The notes under the pieces are model-generated. The model was not told the origin of the DNA, ran no database searches, and saw nothing but the letters and a program-made list of their open reading frames with translations. A stretch of 20,820 nt of DNA, from positions 1-20,820 of the IMG/VR virus record IMGVR_UViG_3300021956_000093; one strand, written 5' to 3'. This document shows positions 8,112-15,807 of the stretch, in pieces. Position 1 is the first letter of the stretch. Every line of letters begins with the position of its first letter. This DNA is from a virus. Position numbers and translations under genes: made by a program.

Positions 8112-8132
8112 AAAGGAAATATCATGGCATTT
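8112..8132 (+). repeat. Translation-start repeat, copy 2 (small capsid-associated gene)
   Basis: This segment is identical over 21 bases to 7080-7100 and covers the same elements: AAGGA ribosome site, spacer, ATG and the Ala and Phe codons. Confidence 0.85.
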
Positions 8133-8417
8133 ACCACTCTCCCCATCGCAGGTGTAGACCTCGTTGATACTCAAACTGTTGCAGAACAAGCTACTACTAA
8201 TGGCGTTACATTTGGCCCATTAGGCGTACAAACTTTTGCAAATGATGGCTTGCGTTATGTTTGGGCTGTTGCTGGCGCAGCGATTACTGCTGCTACAACA
8301 ACTTGTTCTATTAACGCTTCAACCTTTGTAGCTACTGGTTCTGCTGGTACTTACTTATCACCAGCCGTAGCAATGGCTTCAGGTGATTATGGTTGGTTTA
8401 GCAAGGCTTCAGTCTAA
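8124..8417 (+). CDS. Small capsid-associated (probable decoration) protein
   Basis: This 97-residue protein is rich in Ala, Thr, Gly and Val, with an initiation region copied from the capsid gene. Its pattern (N-terminal VDLVDTQTVAEQ, central GVQTFANDGLRYVWAVAGAAI, then beta-rich Ala/Thr repeats) fits small beta proteins encoded directly after phage coat genes, some of which decorate the capsid surface. There is no membrane segment and only one Cys. The strong terminator that follows ends a unit that may be capsid gene plus this gene, so it could be made in near-stoichiometric amount. The precise role is inferred from position, size and composition only. Confidence 0.7.
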   Translation: MAFTTLPIAGVDLVDTQTVAEQATTNGVTFGPLGVQTFANDGLRYVWAVAGAAITAATTTCSINASTFVATGSAGTYLSPAVAMASGDYGWFSKASV

Positions 8418-8442
8418 AAAATTGAAGAAATAGTAGTAAGCT

Positions 8443-8478
8443 AGGGACTTCCTCACAAGGGGAGTCCCTTTTTCTTTT
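8443..8478 (+). terminator. Rho-independent terminator
   Basis: The perfect arms AGGGACT (8443-8449) and AGTCCCT (8463-8469) are extended inward by T-G, C-G, C-G and T-G pairs around a CACAA loop. They are followed by TTTTTCTTTT. This is a strong intrinsic terminator on the plus strand after the capsid and decoration genes. Because the genes downstream point the same way, it probably works partially or is bypassed by antitermination. Confidence 0.85.
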
Positions 8479-8506
8479 AATAACCCTAACCACTTAGGAG
8501 ATTTAA

Positions 8507-9133
8507 ATGGCTATCGAGTCAGATGTAAGAAACGCAGATGCAAACTTAGCAGTCACATTCTATAAACGGTCAGTAAAGCAAGACATGGCTTCTGAAGAAG
8601 CTGGCAGACCGATTTTTAAAGAATTTGATTTTATAAGAATCATGGTTCCAGGCGACAATTTAAGTGAAATTGACACTTATGCCCAAGAGTCCCATAAACA
8701 GCGTTTTCCACGCCAATGGGCGCATTATCAAAACCAAGAAGGTTCAAATCAAAGTTTTGAAGGTACGCCTATTGAACAATGGCCTCAAGTAAGTCGCAGC
8801 CAAGCTGATGAATTAAGAGGAATTAAGTTTCCTACTGTTGAGTCAGTAGCTAACTGTTCAGACCAACAATTACAGCGTATTGGCATGATTGCAGGGATGT
8901 CACCCCATTCTTTTCGTGAAAAAGCCAAGGCTTTCCTCAATTTAGCTAACGATTCAGCCGAAGTAGCACAAAGAGAAGCAGAATTGCAAGCATTAAAAGA
9001 AGAAAATGCTAAAATTAAGGCTGATGCTGATGCCAAACTTAGCAAAATGCAAGAACAGCTTGATGCTTTAATGGCTATGGTTGCTGAAAAAAAACCAAAA
9101 CCTCGTAAAACAAAAGAAGCTGAAGCAGTTTAA
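8507..9133 (+). CDS. Conserved phage coiled-coil protein between capsid and adaptor genes, function unknown
   Basis: This 208-residue protein has an AGGAGA ribosome site. The N-terminal part contains RPIFKEFDFIRIMVPGD and RFPRQWAHYQ, then GTPIEQWPQVSRSQADELRG and a short helical module (FPTVESVANCSDQQLQRIGM) that resembles a helix-hairpin-helix-like segment. Residues ~150-193 form a coiled coil (EVAQREAELQALKEENAKIK), and the tail is basic (EKKPKPRKTKEAE). I recall this arrangement in uncharacterised phage proteins encoded just after the coat gene. It may be a head-completion or minor structural protein; no catalytic residues are evident. Its stop codon overlaps the convergent stop of the HNH gene by four bases. 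Confidence 0.72.
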   Translation: MAIESDVRNADANLAVTFYKRSVKQDMASEEAGRPIFKEFDFIRIMVPGDNLSEIDTYAQESHKQRFPRQWAHYQNQEGSNQSFEGTPIEQWPQVSRSQADELRGIKFPTVESVANCSDQQLQRIGMIAGMSPHSFREKAKAFLNLANDSAEVAQREAELQALKEENAKIKADADAKLSKMQEQLDALMAMVAEKKPKPRKTKEAEAV

Positions 9134-9627
9134 TTATGTCGTGCAAACTTGCCGTGATATTTTTCCCTAGCTTCTTGGGCAACTAACTCGGCAAGTTCTA
9201 AATCTTCAAAAACGCCTACATATTTGCGTTTTCCTTCCACCCCTACATCAACTTTCCATTTATTTAATTCTTTAAACCAATAAACACCTTTTACTCCAGA
9301 CTTATTGTCTTTTCTTATTTTTGAGTTTTGTTGGTTTTTGTTTGTTGCATTGCGCAAATTTTCAATTCTATTGTCATTTTTTATGCCATTTATATGGTCA
9401 ATTTCTTTTGGAATATAACCATGAAACATCATAAAAATTAAACGATGTATAAGATAAAACTTACCTTTAATTGTTGTGGAAAAATAGCCTCTATTAGTAA
9501 AAGAACCAACCTTTTTGCCAATTATTGAGTTTGGGGAAGTTTTTTGTTTGTAGTAAAGGTGACCGTCTTTATATTCAAAGATTTGAAGTAAATAGTCTTT
9601 TGTTAGTGTAAAATCAATATCAGCCAT
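9130..9627 (-). CDS. HNH homing endonuclease with AP2 DNA-binding domain
   Basis: This 165-residue protein is encoded against all surrounding virion genes. The N-terminal half is an HNH_3-type nuclease: GKFYLIHRLIFMMFHG gives the first His (61), EIDHINGIKNDNRIENLR gives Asp77-His78 and the downstream Asn, and a Lys/Asn-rich segment follows. Residues ~110-155 (SGVKGVYWFKELNKWKVDV, then VGVFEDLELAELVAQEA) form an AP2 DNA-binding domain, the usual pairing in free-standing phage homing endonucleases. Such enzymes cut an allele lacking the insertion so that it is copied in by repair. A GAGGT ribosome site lies seven bases before the ATG. The gene looks more AT-rich than its neighbours, consistent with separate origin. 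All motif residues appear intact, so it is probably active. Confidence 0.92.
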   Translation of the reverse strand: MADIDFTLTKDYLLQIFEYKDGHLYYKQKTSPNSIIGKKVGSFTNRGYFSTTIKGKFYLIHRLIFMMFHGYIPKEIDHINGIKNDNRIENLRNATNKNQQNSKIRKDNKSGVKGVYWFKELNKWKVDVGVEGKRKYVGVFEDLELAELVAQEAREKYHGKFARHN

Positions 9628-9659
9628 AGCAATACCTCTATATTGTGGTGGTTAGGGGC

Positions 9660-9682
9660 TAGGATGACCGTTAATCATCCTA
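9660..9682. other. 8-bp inverted repeat in the HNH 5' untranslated region
   Basis: TAGGATGA and TCATCCTA are perfect arms around a seven-base loop (CCGTTAA). On the minus strand this lies between the putative HNH promoter and its ribosome site, so it could be an operator or an RNA hairpin that restrains translation. On the plus strand no T-run follows, so it is not a terminator. Confidence 0.5.
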
Positions 9683-9692
9683 TGTTCCGTTA

Positions 9693-9724
9693 ATTATAGC
9701 CCAATTACTTGGGTAAAGCGCCAA
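9693..9724 (-). promoter_or_regulatory. Possible promoter for the HNH gene
   Basis: Read on the minus strand, a perfect TATAAT lies at 9698-9693 and a TTGGCG at 9724-9719, with a 20-base spacer that is longer than the ideal 17. The -10 is convincing, the -35 is not. It would start transcription about 60 bases before the HNH ATG. Confidence 0.35.
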
Positions 9725-9737
9725 GTAAAGGATATAT

Positions 9738-10649
9738 ATGTCACAAACAATGCTTCAGCTAGTGCAGCAAACCACAGCAGAACTTAACCTGGCAGTACCT
9801 ACTTATGTAGCTGGCAATCAGTCACAAGATGTCCAGCAAATTCTGGCATTAATGAACGGTGCTGGCTATGATTTGGTTAAGGAATACGATTGGCAAGCCC
9901 TTCAGGTGCAATATCGTTTCTACACACAGGCAATCAACACTACAGGAACTAGCGTAAATGGTTCTTACATCTTGCAAATTGATGAAAACATTGATTTAAG
10001 TGCTGTAAACAAACAATGGCAAGTAACTGGTACAAATATTAACCAAGATACCTATGTTGTATCTGCTAATAACATTACAAAACAAATAGTTTTAAGCCAA
10101 ATGGCTTCAGGAACAGGGTCTGGGGCTATTGTTTTAGCACAAACCGCATACACATTACCTCCTGACTTTGAAACCATTACAGACCGCACTCAATGGGACA
10201 AAACTAAGCATTGGGAAGCATTAGGGCCTGAAAGCGCCCAACAATGGCAATGGTTAAAGTCTGGTTATATCTCAACTGGCCCACGCATTAGATGGCGTAT
10301 TTTGGATAATCAATTCCAAGTATGGCCTCCAATGAATACTAATGAGTATTTAGGTTGGGAGTATCGCAGCAAAGGTTGGGCAAGAAACTCTGCTGGAGAA
10401 GTCAAAAATAGTTTTACAGCAGATAGCGACACAACTGTATTTGATGACCGTTTAATGGTTCTTTACACCAAATTAAAGTATTTCCAAGTTAAATCTTTTG
10501 ACACTACAGCGCTAAATCAAGACTATATGCGTTATTTAAGCGTTGTTAAAGCTAATGACAAAGGTGCGCCAAACCTATCGTTTGCACCATACCCAAGCAA
10601 AGTGCTTATTGGCTACGCTAATATTCCTGATACTGGTTATGGAAGCTAA
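9738..10649 (+). CDS. Head-to-tail adaptor / tail-tubular-A-like protein
   Basis: This 303-residue protein has an AAAGGA ribosome site. The N-terminal helical part (MLQLVQQTTAELNLAVP, QDVQQILALMNGAGYDLVKEYDW) is the opening common to gp4/TtpA-type adaptors of short-tailed phages. The central region is beta-rich (GSYILQIDENIDLSAVNKQW, then LPPDFETITDRTQWD, GPRIRWRILDNQFQVWPP), and the C-terminal helical segment carries DTTVFDDRLMVLYTKLKYF and QDYMRYL. Such proteins bind beneath the portal and receive the tail hub. It lies two bases before the large hub gene, as expected. The exact subfamily cannot be decided without a structural comparison. Confidence 0.78.
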   Translation: MSQTMLQLVQQTTAELNLAVPTYVAGNQSQDVQQILALMNGAGYDLVKEYDWQALQVQYRFYTQAINTTGTSVNGSYILQIDENIDLSAVNKQWQVTGTNINQDTYVVSANNITKQIVLSQMASGTGSGAIVLAQTAYTLPPDFETITDRTQWDKTKHWEALGPESAQQWQWLKSGYISTGPRIRWRILDNQFQVWPPMNTNEYLGWEYRSKGWARNSAGEVKNSFTADSDTTVFDDRLMVLYTKLKYFQVKSFDTTALNQDYMRYLSVVKANDKGAPNLSFAPYPSKVLIGYANIPDTGYGS

Positions 10650-10651
10650 TT

Positions 10652-13111
10652 ATGGCGCAACCTAAAGGTCGTACCGCAGTCACAGCCTCGGTTTCTAGCC
10701 CTATTGGGGGATGGAACGCTAGAGATTCTATTGCAGAAATGCCACCGTTAGATGCTGTGGTTTTAGACAATATGTTTCCTACTCCTACTGATGTCCAGTT
10801 GCGTCTTGGCTATACCAAGTCTTGCACAGGCATTAATGACGGTTTAGGCAATCCATTACCAGTTAATTCTTTAATGAATTATGCTGGCACAAATACACAA
10901 GACCTATTTGCTGCTGCTGGCACAAAGATTTGGGATGTTTCAGGAACTACAGCTACACAAGTTCACACCATTTCCAATGACAAAATGCAGCACATTAACA
11001 TTACTACTGCTGGTGGTCATTTTTTAGTAGCTTGTAATGGTCAAGATGCTACAACATTTTATAACGGTACAAATTGGATTAATAACGCTTCTACTGACAC
11101 GCCACAAGTAATGCAAACCATTACAAGGGTTGGAACTTTAGCAACAGTTACTACCGCTTCTGCACATGGTTTAGTTACAGGCAATCAAATTGTAGTTTCA
11201 GGTGTTACACCAGCAGCTTATAACGGTACTTTCATTATTACGGTATTAAATGCTACTCAGTTTACTTACACAATGGCAAGTACACCATCGTCTAATGCTA
11301 CGGCTAACGGTACTGCTTATGCTATTACTTCTATTACCAATACAGGCACAGGCGCTTTAGTTACTACTGCTACTGACCATAATCTATATACAGGTAATAT
11401 TATTGTGGTTACTGGCGCTACTCCAAGCGCTTATAACGGCACTTATGCCATTACACGCCAAAGCGCTACAACCTTTACTTATGCTTTAACAAGCAACCCA
11501 GGTGGTAATGCCACAGTAGTAGGCACATATAGCGTTGCATCAAACACTATTACTTATTTAGCCCATGATGGGACTACAGCCAATGTAACTACAGCTACAG
11601 CGCATGGCTTATTAACAGGTAACCAAATTACGGTTACTGGTTGCACTCCATCTGATTACAACGGTACATTTATTATTACAAGGTTAAATGACACTCAATT
11701 TAGCTATGTAATGGCTACAACCCCAGCTACAGATGCTACCGTTATTGGCACTTATGTAGTAGTGGCACAAACCATTAGCAGTAATGTGCAAACAGGCATT
11801 GTGGCTAAAGCTACCACCCCTGTAAACCATGATTTAGTCACAGGTGACCAAGTTGTTATTTCAGGATGCACGCCTTCTGCGTATAACGGCACATACAATG
11901 TCATCGTTATTAGTGCTACGCAATTTAGTTACATTATGGCTTCAGCGCCCATTACAGGCGCAACTACAGTAGGCACTTATGCTACTTATCAAGGCACATA
12001 TAGCATTAATTACGCTATTACAGGCGTTAATTCCAACAAGTTTATCAATGTAAACCTGTTCAAAAATCGCTTATATTTCACCGAAGAAAACAGTATGCGA
12101 GTCTGGTATTTGCCAGTTAACTCTATTGCTGGTGAAGCGCAACCTCTTGAATTTGGTGGAATTGCACGCAATGGTGGCTACATTCAAGCTATGGCTACTT
12201 GGACTATTGACGCTGGTCAAGGCGCTGACGATTACGCAGTCTTTGTCACCAATATGGGCGAGGTAATTGTCTATAACGGTACAGACCCTAATGATGCAGC
12301 AACTTGGGCATTAAAAGGCGTGTGGCAATTAGGTTATGTATTTGCTAGACGCTGCTTTTATAAGTTTGCTGGCGACATTCTATTGCTTACCCAAGACGGT
12401 TTAGTGCCATTGGCTTCTGCATTGCAGTCAAGCCGATTAGACCCTAGGGTTAACCTTACGGACAAGATTTACTACGCTATTTCTCAAGCTGCTACGCTGT
12501 ATGGCATTAATTTTGGTTGGCAAATTAACTACTATGCCAGCGAAAATATGCTGATTATCAATGTGCCAATTAATTCAGGCACACAACAATTTGTAATGAA
12601 TACCATTTCTAAAGCATGGGCAAGTTTTAGCAATATTAGTGCCCAATGTTGGGAACTATCTAATGACCAAATGTATTTTGGTAGCACAGGTTACATAGGC
12701 CATTTCTGGAACGCTTATTCTGATGACGGTAGCAACATTAATGCTGATATTCAACAAGCCTACAGCTATTTTGACGCTAGGGGTCAGTTAAAACGCTTTA
12801 CTATGATTCGCCCTATATTCCAGACAGATAATGGAGTGCCTGGCGTATTAGCTGGTATTAATGTGGACTTTGCTACACAAAATGACCTTGGAACGGTGTC
12901 ATTTAATGCCCAAAACGCTGCTATTGGTTCTTGGGATAACGCTATTTGGGATGAGTCCCAATGGGGTGGCACATTAAGCATTACTAAGTCATGGCAAGGT
13001 GTTACAGGATTAGGATATTCAGGTGGTGTTGCTATGAAGATAGCTTCCCAAGGTATTGATGTGCATTGGGCATCTACAGATTATGTAATGGAACGAGGTG
13101 GCGTTCTTTGA
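10652..13111 (+). CDS. Tail hub/nozzle-like structural protein with four internal repeats
   Basis: This 819-residue protein has a GGAAG ribosome site inside the previous gene's end. The N-terminus (SSPIGGWNARDSIAEMPPLDAVVLDNMFPTPTDVQLR cut in pieces: GGWNARD, MPPLDA, LDNMFPT) and the beta-rich C-terminal half (RNGGYIQAMATW, FVTNMGEVIVYNGTDP, DGLVPLASALQSSR, MNTISKAWASF) fit the large tail-hub or nozzle proteins of short-tailed phages that follow the adaptor gene. Residues ~157-443 are an insertion of four tandem ~70-75 residue beta modules, each with HGL or HNL, TGNQ/TGDQ-type turn, TPSAYNGT and a TTFTY/TQFSY strand. The start of the GNAT gene overlaps its stop. Function as a tail-channel component is inferred from position and pattern. 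Confidence 0.75.
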   Translation: MAQPKGRTAVTASVSSPIGGWNARDSIAEMPPLDAVVLDNMFPTPTDVQLRLGYTKSCTGINDGLGNPLPVNSLMNYAGTNTQDLFAAAGTKIWDVSGTTATQVHTISNDKMQHINITTAGGHFLVACNGQDATTFYNGTNWINNASTDTPQVMQTITRVGTLATVTTASAHGLVTGNQIVVSGVTPAAYNGTFIITVLNATQFTYTMASTPSSNATANGTAYAITSITNTGTGALVTTATDHNLYTGNIIVVTGATPSAYNGTYAITRQSATTFTYALTSNPGGNATVVGTYSVASNTITYLAHDGTTANVTTATAHGLLTGNQITVTGCTPSDYNGTFIITRLNDTQFSYVMATTPATDATVIGTYVVVAQTISSNVQTGIVAKATTPVNHDLVTGDQVVISGCTPSAYNGTYNVIVISATQFSYIMASAPITGATTVGTYATYQGTYSINYAITGVNSNKFINVNLFKNRLYFTEENSMRVWYLPVNSIAGEAQPLEFGGIARNGGYIQAMATWTIDAGQGADDYAVFVTNMGEVIVYNGTDPNDAATWALKGVWQLGYVFARRCFYKFAGDILLLTQDGLVPLASALQSSRLDPRVNLTDKIYYAISQAATLYGINFGWQINYYASENMLIINVPINSGTQQFVMNTISKAWASFSNISAQCWELSNDQMYFGSTGYIGHFWNAYSDDGSNINADIQQAYSYFDARGQLKRFTMIRPIFQTDNGVPGVLAGINVDFATQNDLGTVSFNAQNAAIGSWDNAIWDESQWGGTLSITKSWQGVTGLGYSGGVAMKIASQGIDVHWASTDYVMERGGVL
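11120..11980 (+). repeat. Four tandem ~70-75-codon repeats inside the tail hub gene
   Basis: The repeats share HGL(V/L)TGNQIxVxGxTPxxYNGT...TQFxY. Their YNGT anchors are at protein residues 190, 261, 336 and 411, giving periods of 71, 75 and 75. The repeats are diverged at DNA level but clear in protein. They look like Ig-like or other beta-sandwich modules displayed on a virion surface. Confidence 0.85.
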
Positions 13112-13539
13112 GGCAAGTTGTTACTGCTGACCAAGACTATATGCGTGCTTGGTTGGGTAACAAATTGGGCGAGAAACTGCCAGAGAATACCACCTGTATT
13201 GGGCAAGAATTAGATGGTAATTTAGTAGCAGTAGTAGGGTATTGTGGCTTTCGCACAAAGTCGTGTGTTTGCCACATTGCCTCGGTAGGTGAAAATTGGA
13301 TGTCCAAAGACTTCTTATGGGCTATCTTTGATTATCCCTTTAATAAACTAGGAGTTAGCGTTATACTTATCACGGTTTCGTCAAATAATGACGATTCATT
13401 AAAGTTTAGCCGACACCTTGGTTTTGTAGATAAAGCGTATATCGAAGATGCCCATGAAGATGGGGATTTGGTTATATTAGCAATGAGGCGTGAACAATGT
13501 CGTTATTTAGACATTAAAACGACTCTACAAGGAGTTTGA
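13108..13539 (+). CDS. GNAT-family acetyltransferase-like protein, TTG start
   Basis: The frame is open to an ATG at 13066, but TTG at 13108 is the better start: it overlaps the previous stop (TTGA), has GAGG at 13095-13098, and gives MRQVVTADQDYMRAW, the usual opening of this phage GNAT family. The product has 143 residues. It shows the beta core DGNLVAVVGYCGF (36-48), CHIASVGENWMSKDFLWAIFDYPFN (55-79), the strand VILITVSSNND (85-95) followed by the SLKFSRHLGF helix (97-106), and the family end DGDLVILAMRREQCRYL. GNAT proteins transfer an acetyl group from acetyl-CoA to an amine. The substrate is unknown, and conservation among virion genes suggests a role in late infection or virion maturation. 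The acetyl-CoA loop is not classical. Confidence 0.78.
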   Translation: MRQVVTADQDYMRAWLGNKLGEKLPENTTCIGQELDGNLVAVVGYCGFRTKSCVCHIASVGENWMSKDFLWAIFDYPFNKLGVSVILITVSSNNDDSLKFSRHLGFVDKAYIEDAHEDGDLVILAMRREQCRYLDIKTTLQGV

Positions 13540-13540
13540 C

Positions 13541-14599
13541 ATGGGTGGCAATAACGGAATATTAGGCGGTATTACAAATACATTGTTTGGCAGTCCTCAG
13601 ACTGTAGCAACGCCTGACTATACTGGCGCAGCAGAAAAAACATCTGCTGCTAATCGTGTAAATCAAGTTACGCCTTATGGCAATGCAACATACTCTCAAA
13701 CAGGTACTGATGCTAATGGCAATCCCATTTATTCAATGACCACAACGGCAGCACCGTTTGTGCAAAATGCTATTAATGCCCAAGGTGGTCAATTAGCCTC
13801 TACATACGGTTCAGCGTTTCAATCACCTACATTTAATAGCACAGGCGATATGCCAGCTATGAATTACTATGGTTCACGCTTAAATCAGCAACAATTTAAT
13901 CCTGCAACACAATTAATTGATTTGCCTAAATTTAATGTTAATACAAACATTGACCAATCTAAGTTGCCTTCTTATGGTATTAACCCTGGGGAAACTTATG
14001 AAGCTGCAATTATGCGTAGGCTTGAACCTGCACTTCAGCGTCAATCACAGGCCTCTGATGCACAATTAGCTAATCAAGGTATTGTGCCAGGCACTAGGGC
14101 TTATGAAACCGCCAAACAACTGCTTGCACAACAACAAAATGATGCAAGAACTAGCGCTATTGTTGGTGGCATGGACACAGGATTGCGTGCTAATCAACAA
14201 GCATTTGGTCAAGGGGCTGCACAAGTTGGGCTTAACCTTGCTGGTCAAGAACAATCATTTACACAGCCATTACGCACCAATGTGCAAAATATGTCAGCTA
14301 ATGAGTTGGCATATAACCAGCAAATTGCAAACCAAGGCCTTGGTATGAACGCACAGCAACAAGCGTTTACTCAAGCTATGGCTAAATATCTATTGCCAGC
14401 ACAAGTAGCAGGTATGCTTAAAAATTTATCTACACCTACTTATGCGCCAACAGCGCCAGGAACAGATTATTTAAGCGCTATGGGGTTAACCAATCAATCT
14501 CAACAAGCAAACGCTAATGCCGAAAATGCTAGAAACAATGCAATGATAAGTGGGTTATTTAATTTAGGTAGTGCTGGTCTTAAATACGGAATGAGTTAA
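13541..14599 (+). CDS. Internal-virion / ejection-type protein 1
   Basis: This 352-residue Gln/Asn/Ala-rich protein has an AAGGAG site one gene downstream of the hub. It begins with a glycine-rich segment (GGNNGILGGITNTLFGSP), followed by TPDYTGAAEKTSAANRVNQV and TPYGNATYSQTGTD, a signature I recall in proteins encoded after the tail hub of many short-tailed phages. The middle contains YEAAIMRRLEPALQRQ and GIVPGTRAYETAKQLL, with Gln-rich helices to about residue 290. It has no signal peptide or catalytic motif. By position and composition it is probably an internal virion or DNA-ejection protein comparable to the small core proteins of T7 or P22, but no sequence identity to these is claimed. 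Confidence 0.65.
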   Translation: MGGNNGILGGITNTLFGSPQTVATPDYTGAAEKTSAANRVNQVTPYGNATYSQTGTDANGNPIYSMTTTAAPFVQNAINAQGGQLASTYGSAFQSPTFNSTGDMPAMNYYGSRLNQQQFNPATQLIDLPKFNVNTNIDQSKLPSYGINPGETYEAAIMRRLEPALQRQSQASDAQLANQGIVPGTRAYETAKQLLAQQQNDARTSAIVGGMDTGLRANQQAFGQGAAQVGLNLAGQEQSFTQPLRTNVQNMSANELAYNQQIANQGLGMNAQQQAFTQAMAKYLLPAQVAGMLKNLSTPTYAPTAPGTDYLSAMGLTNQSQQANANAENARNNAMISGLFNLGSAGLKYGMS

Positions 14600-14607
14600 G
14601 GATAAAT

Positions 14608-15807
14608 ATGGCTACTGATTTAAATCAACTATTAGCTAATCCAGAACTTGCTGGATTTGAACGCCAACGCAAAATGGCGCAAATGCTTGTTCAACAAGGT
14701 CAAAAAACACCACAAGGCCAGATGATTGGCAACATTTATGTTGGTGCTAGTCCTTGGGAATTTTTAGGAAATATGGCCCAACAATATGTTGGCGAAAAAG
14801 AACTTAAAAATATTGACCAAAAAGAACTTGAATTAGCTAAAGCGTTGCGTCAAAAAGAAGTTGAAGATTTAACTAAATTTTCAGAATTGCAATATGGTGG
14901 CAAACAAATACCAGCACAAGCACAAGCTGGCCCAATGCCTGATGGAGGAAATATTCCAATTGGTACAACACTTTCTGAACCTAATCCAATGGCTGCTTTC
15001 CAAGTTGCTGCCCAATCACAAAGCCCAATAGTTAGGGCGCAATTAGCAGAAATGCTTAAAGGGCAAAAATTTGCTGAAGGCGAAGTTATGCAGCGTTATA
15101 ACCCAGCTACAGGAAAAATGGAAACAACTGGTCAAGGCGCTGCTAAATACCGTGCCCCTATTCAAATTGACACAGGAACAGCCATTGAATTGCGTGACCC
15201 ATTAGACCCAACTAAAGTAATTTCTCGTATTGGCAAGTCACAAATGCCTACTGCTGGTCAAGTAGTAGAAACGGCTAATGGCCCTATGCTTATTGATACA
15301 CGCACAGGTGCAGCAAAACCAATTATGAGTGCTACTGGTGAACCTTTAGCACCTAAATTAACTTCAGAACAATCAAAAGACATTACCGCTATTAACCAAC
15401 AAAGGTCTACTATTGAAGGCGCTTTAGAATCTGTAAAGCAAAACCCTAAAGCATTTAGCTTTAGTCGTGGCGCATCACAAAATCTTCCTTTTGGTGAAAG
15501 TCTTGCTGGTAGATTTGACACAGAACAAAATTCTGCTGCTAGGGCTTATGTATTTAACAATGTATCTGCTGTTATTAAAGAACGGGCTGGTACAGCGCAA
15601 AGTGCACAAGAATTGCAACGCATCAATTCATTTATGCCAGCAGTTACAGATAATGCCAAACAAATTGAAAATAAACTTGCTGGATTTAAACAATATTTGT
15701 CTGATTTAGAAAAAGGTACTAGAGTAAATCCTAATATCCCTTCACAACAACAAGCGCCAAAAGATAATCAATCTACAGGTGGTTGGTCTGTTAAATCGGT
15801 GAAATAA
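14608..15807 (+). CDS. Internal-virion / ejection-type protein 2
   Basis: This 399-residue protein has an AAGGAT site eight bases after the preceding stop and a stop that overlaps the next start (TAATG). The N-terminus is helical (ELAGFERQRKMAQMLVQQGQ, then NIYVGASPWEFLGNMAQQYVG) with a charged helix through residue ~90. The middle contains beta-like segments with VVETANGPMLIDTRTGAA, and the C-terminal half is helical (LTSEQSKDITAINQQRSTIE, RAYVFNNVSAVIKERAG). The end is low in complexity. I do not recognise a characterised domain. The gene order and Gln-rich helical nature suggest a virion internal or ejection protein. About 16 of its 21 Asn codons are AAT, the opposite bias from the capsid gene. 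Confidence 0.62.
   Translation: MATDLNQLLANPELAGFERQRKMAQMLVQQGQKTPQGQMIGNIYVGASPWEFLGNMAQQYVGEKELKNIDQKELELAKALRQKEVEDLTKFSELQYGGKQIPAQAQAGPMPDGGNIPIGTTLSEPNPMAAFQVAAQSQSPIVRAQLAEMLKGQKFAEGEVMQRYNPATGKMETTGQGAAKYRAPIQIDTGTAIELRDPLDPTKVISRIGKSQMPTAGQVVETANGPMLIDTRTGAAKPIMSATGEPLAPKLTSEQSKDITAINQQRSTIEGALESVKQNPKAFSFSRGASQNLPFGESLAGRFDTEQNSAARAYVFNNVSAVIKERAGTAQSAQELQRINSFMPAVTDNAKQIENKLAGFKQYLSDLEKGTRVNPNIPSQQQAPKDNQSTGGWSVKSVK

Noticed and set aside
14082-14348. Plus-strand open frame inside the first ejection-type gene
   Set aside because: It is an alternative-frame shadow of Gln/Asn codons, with no ribosome site or recognisable domain.
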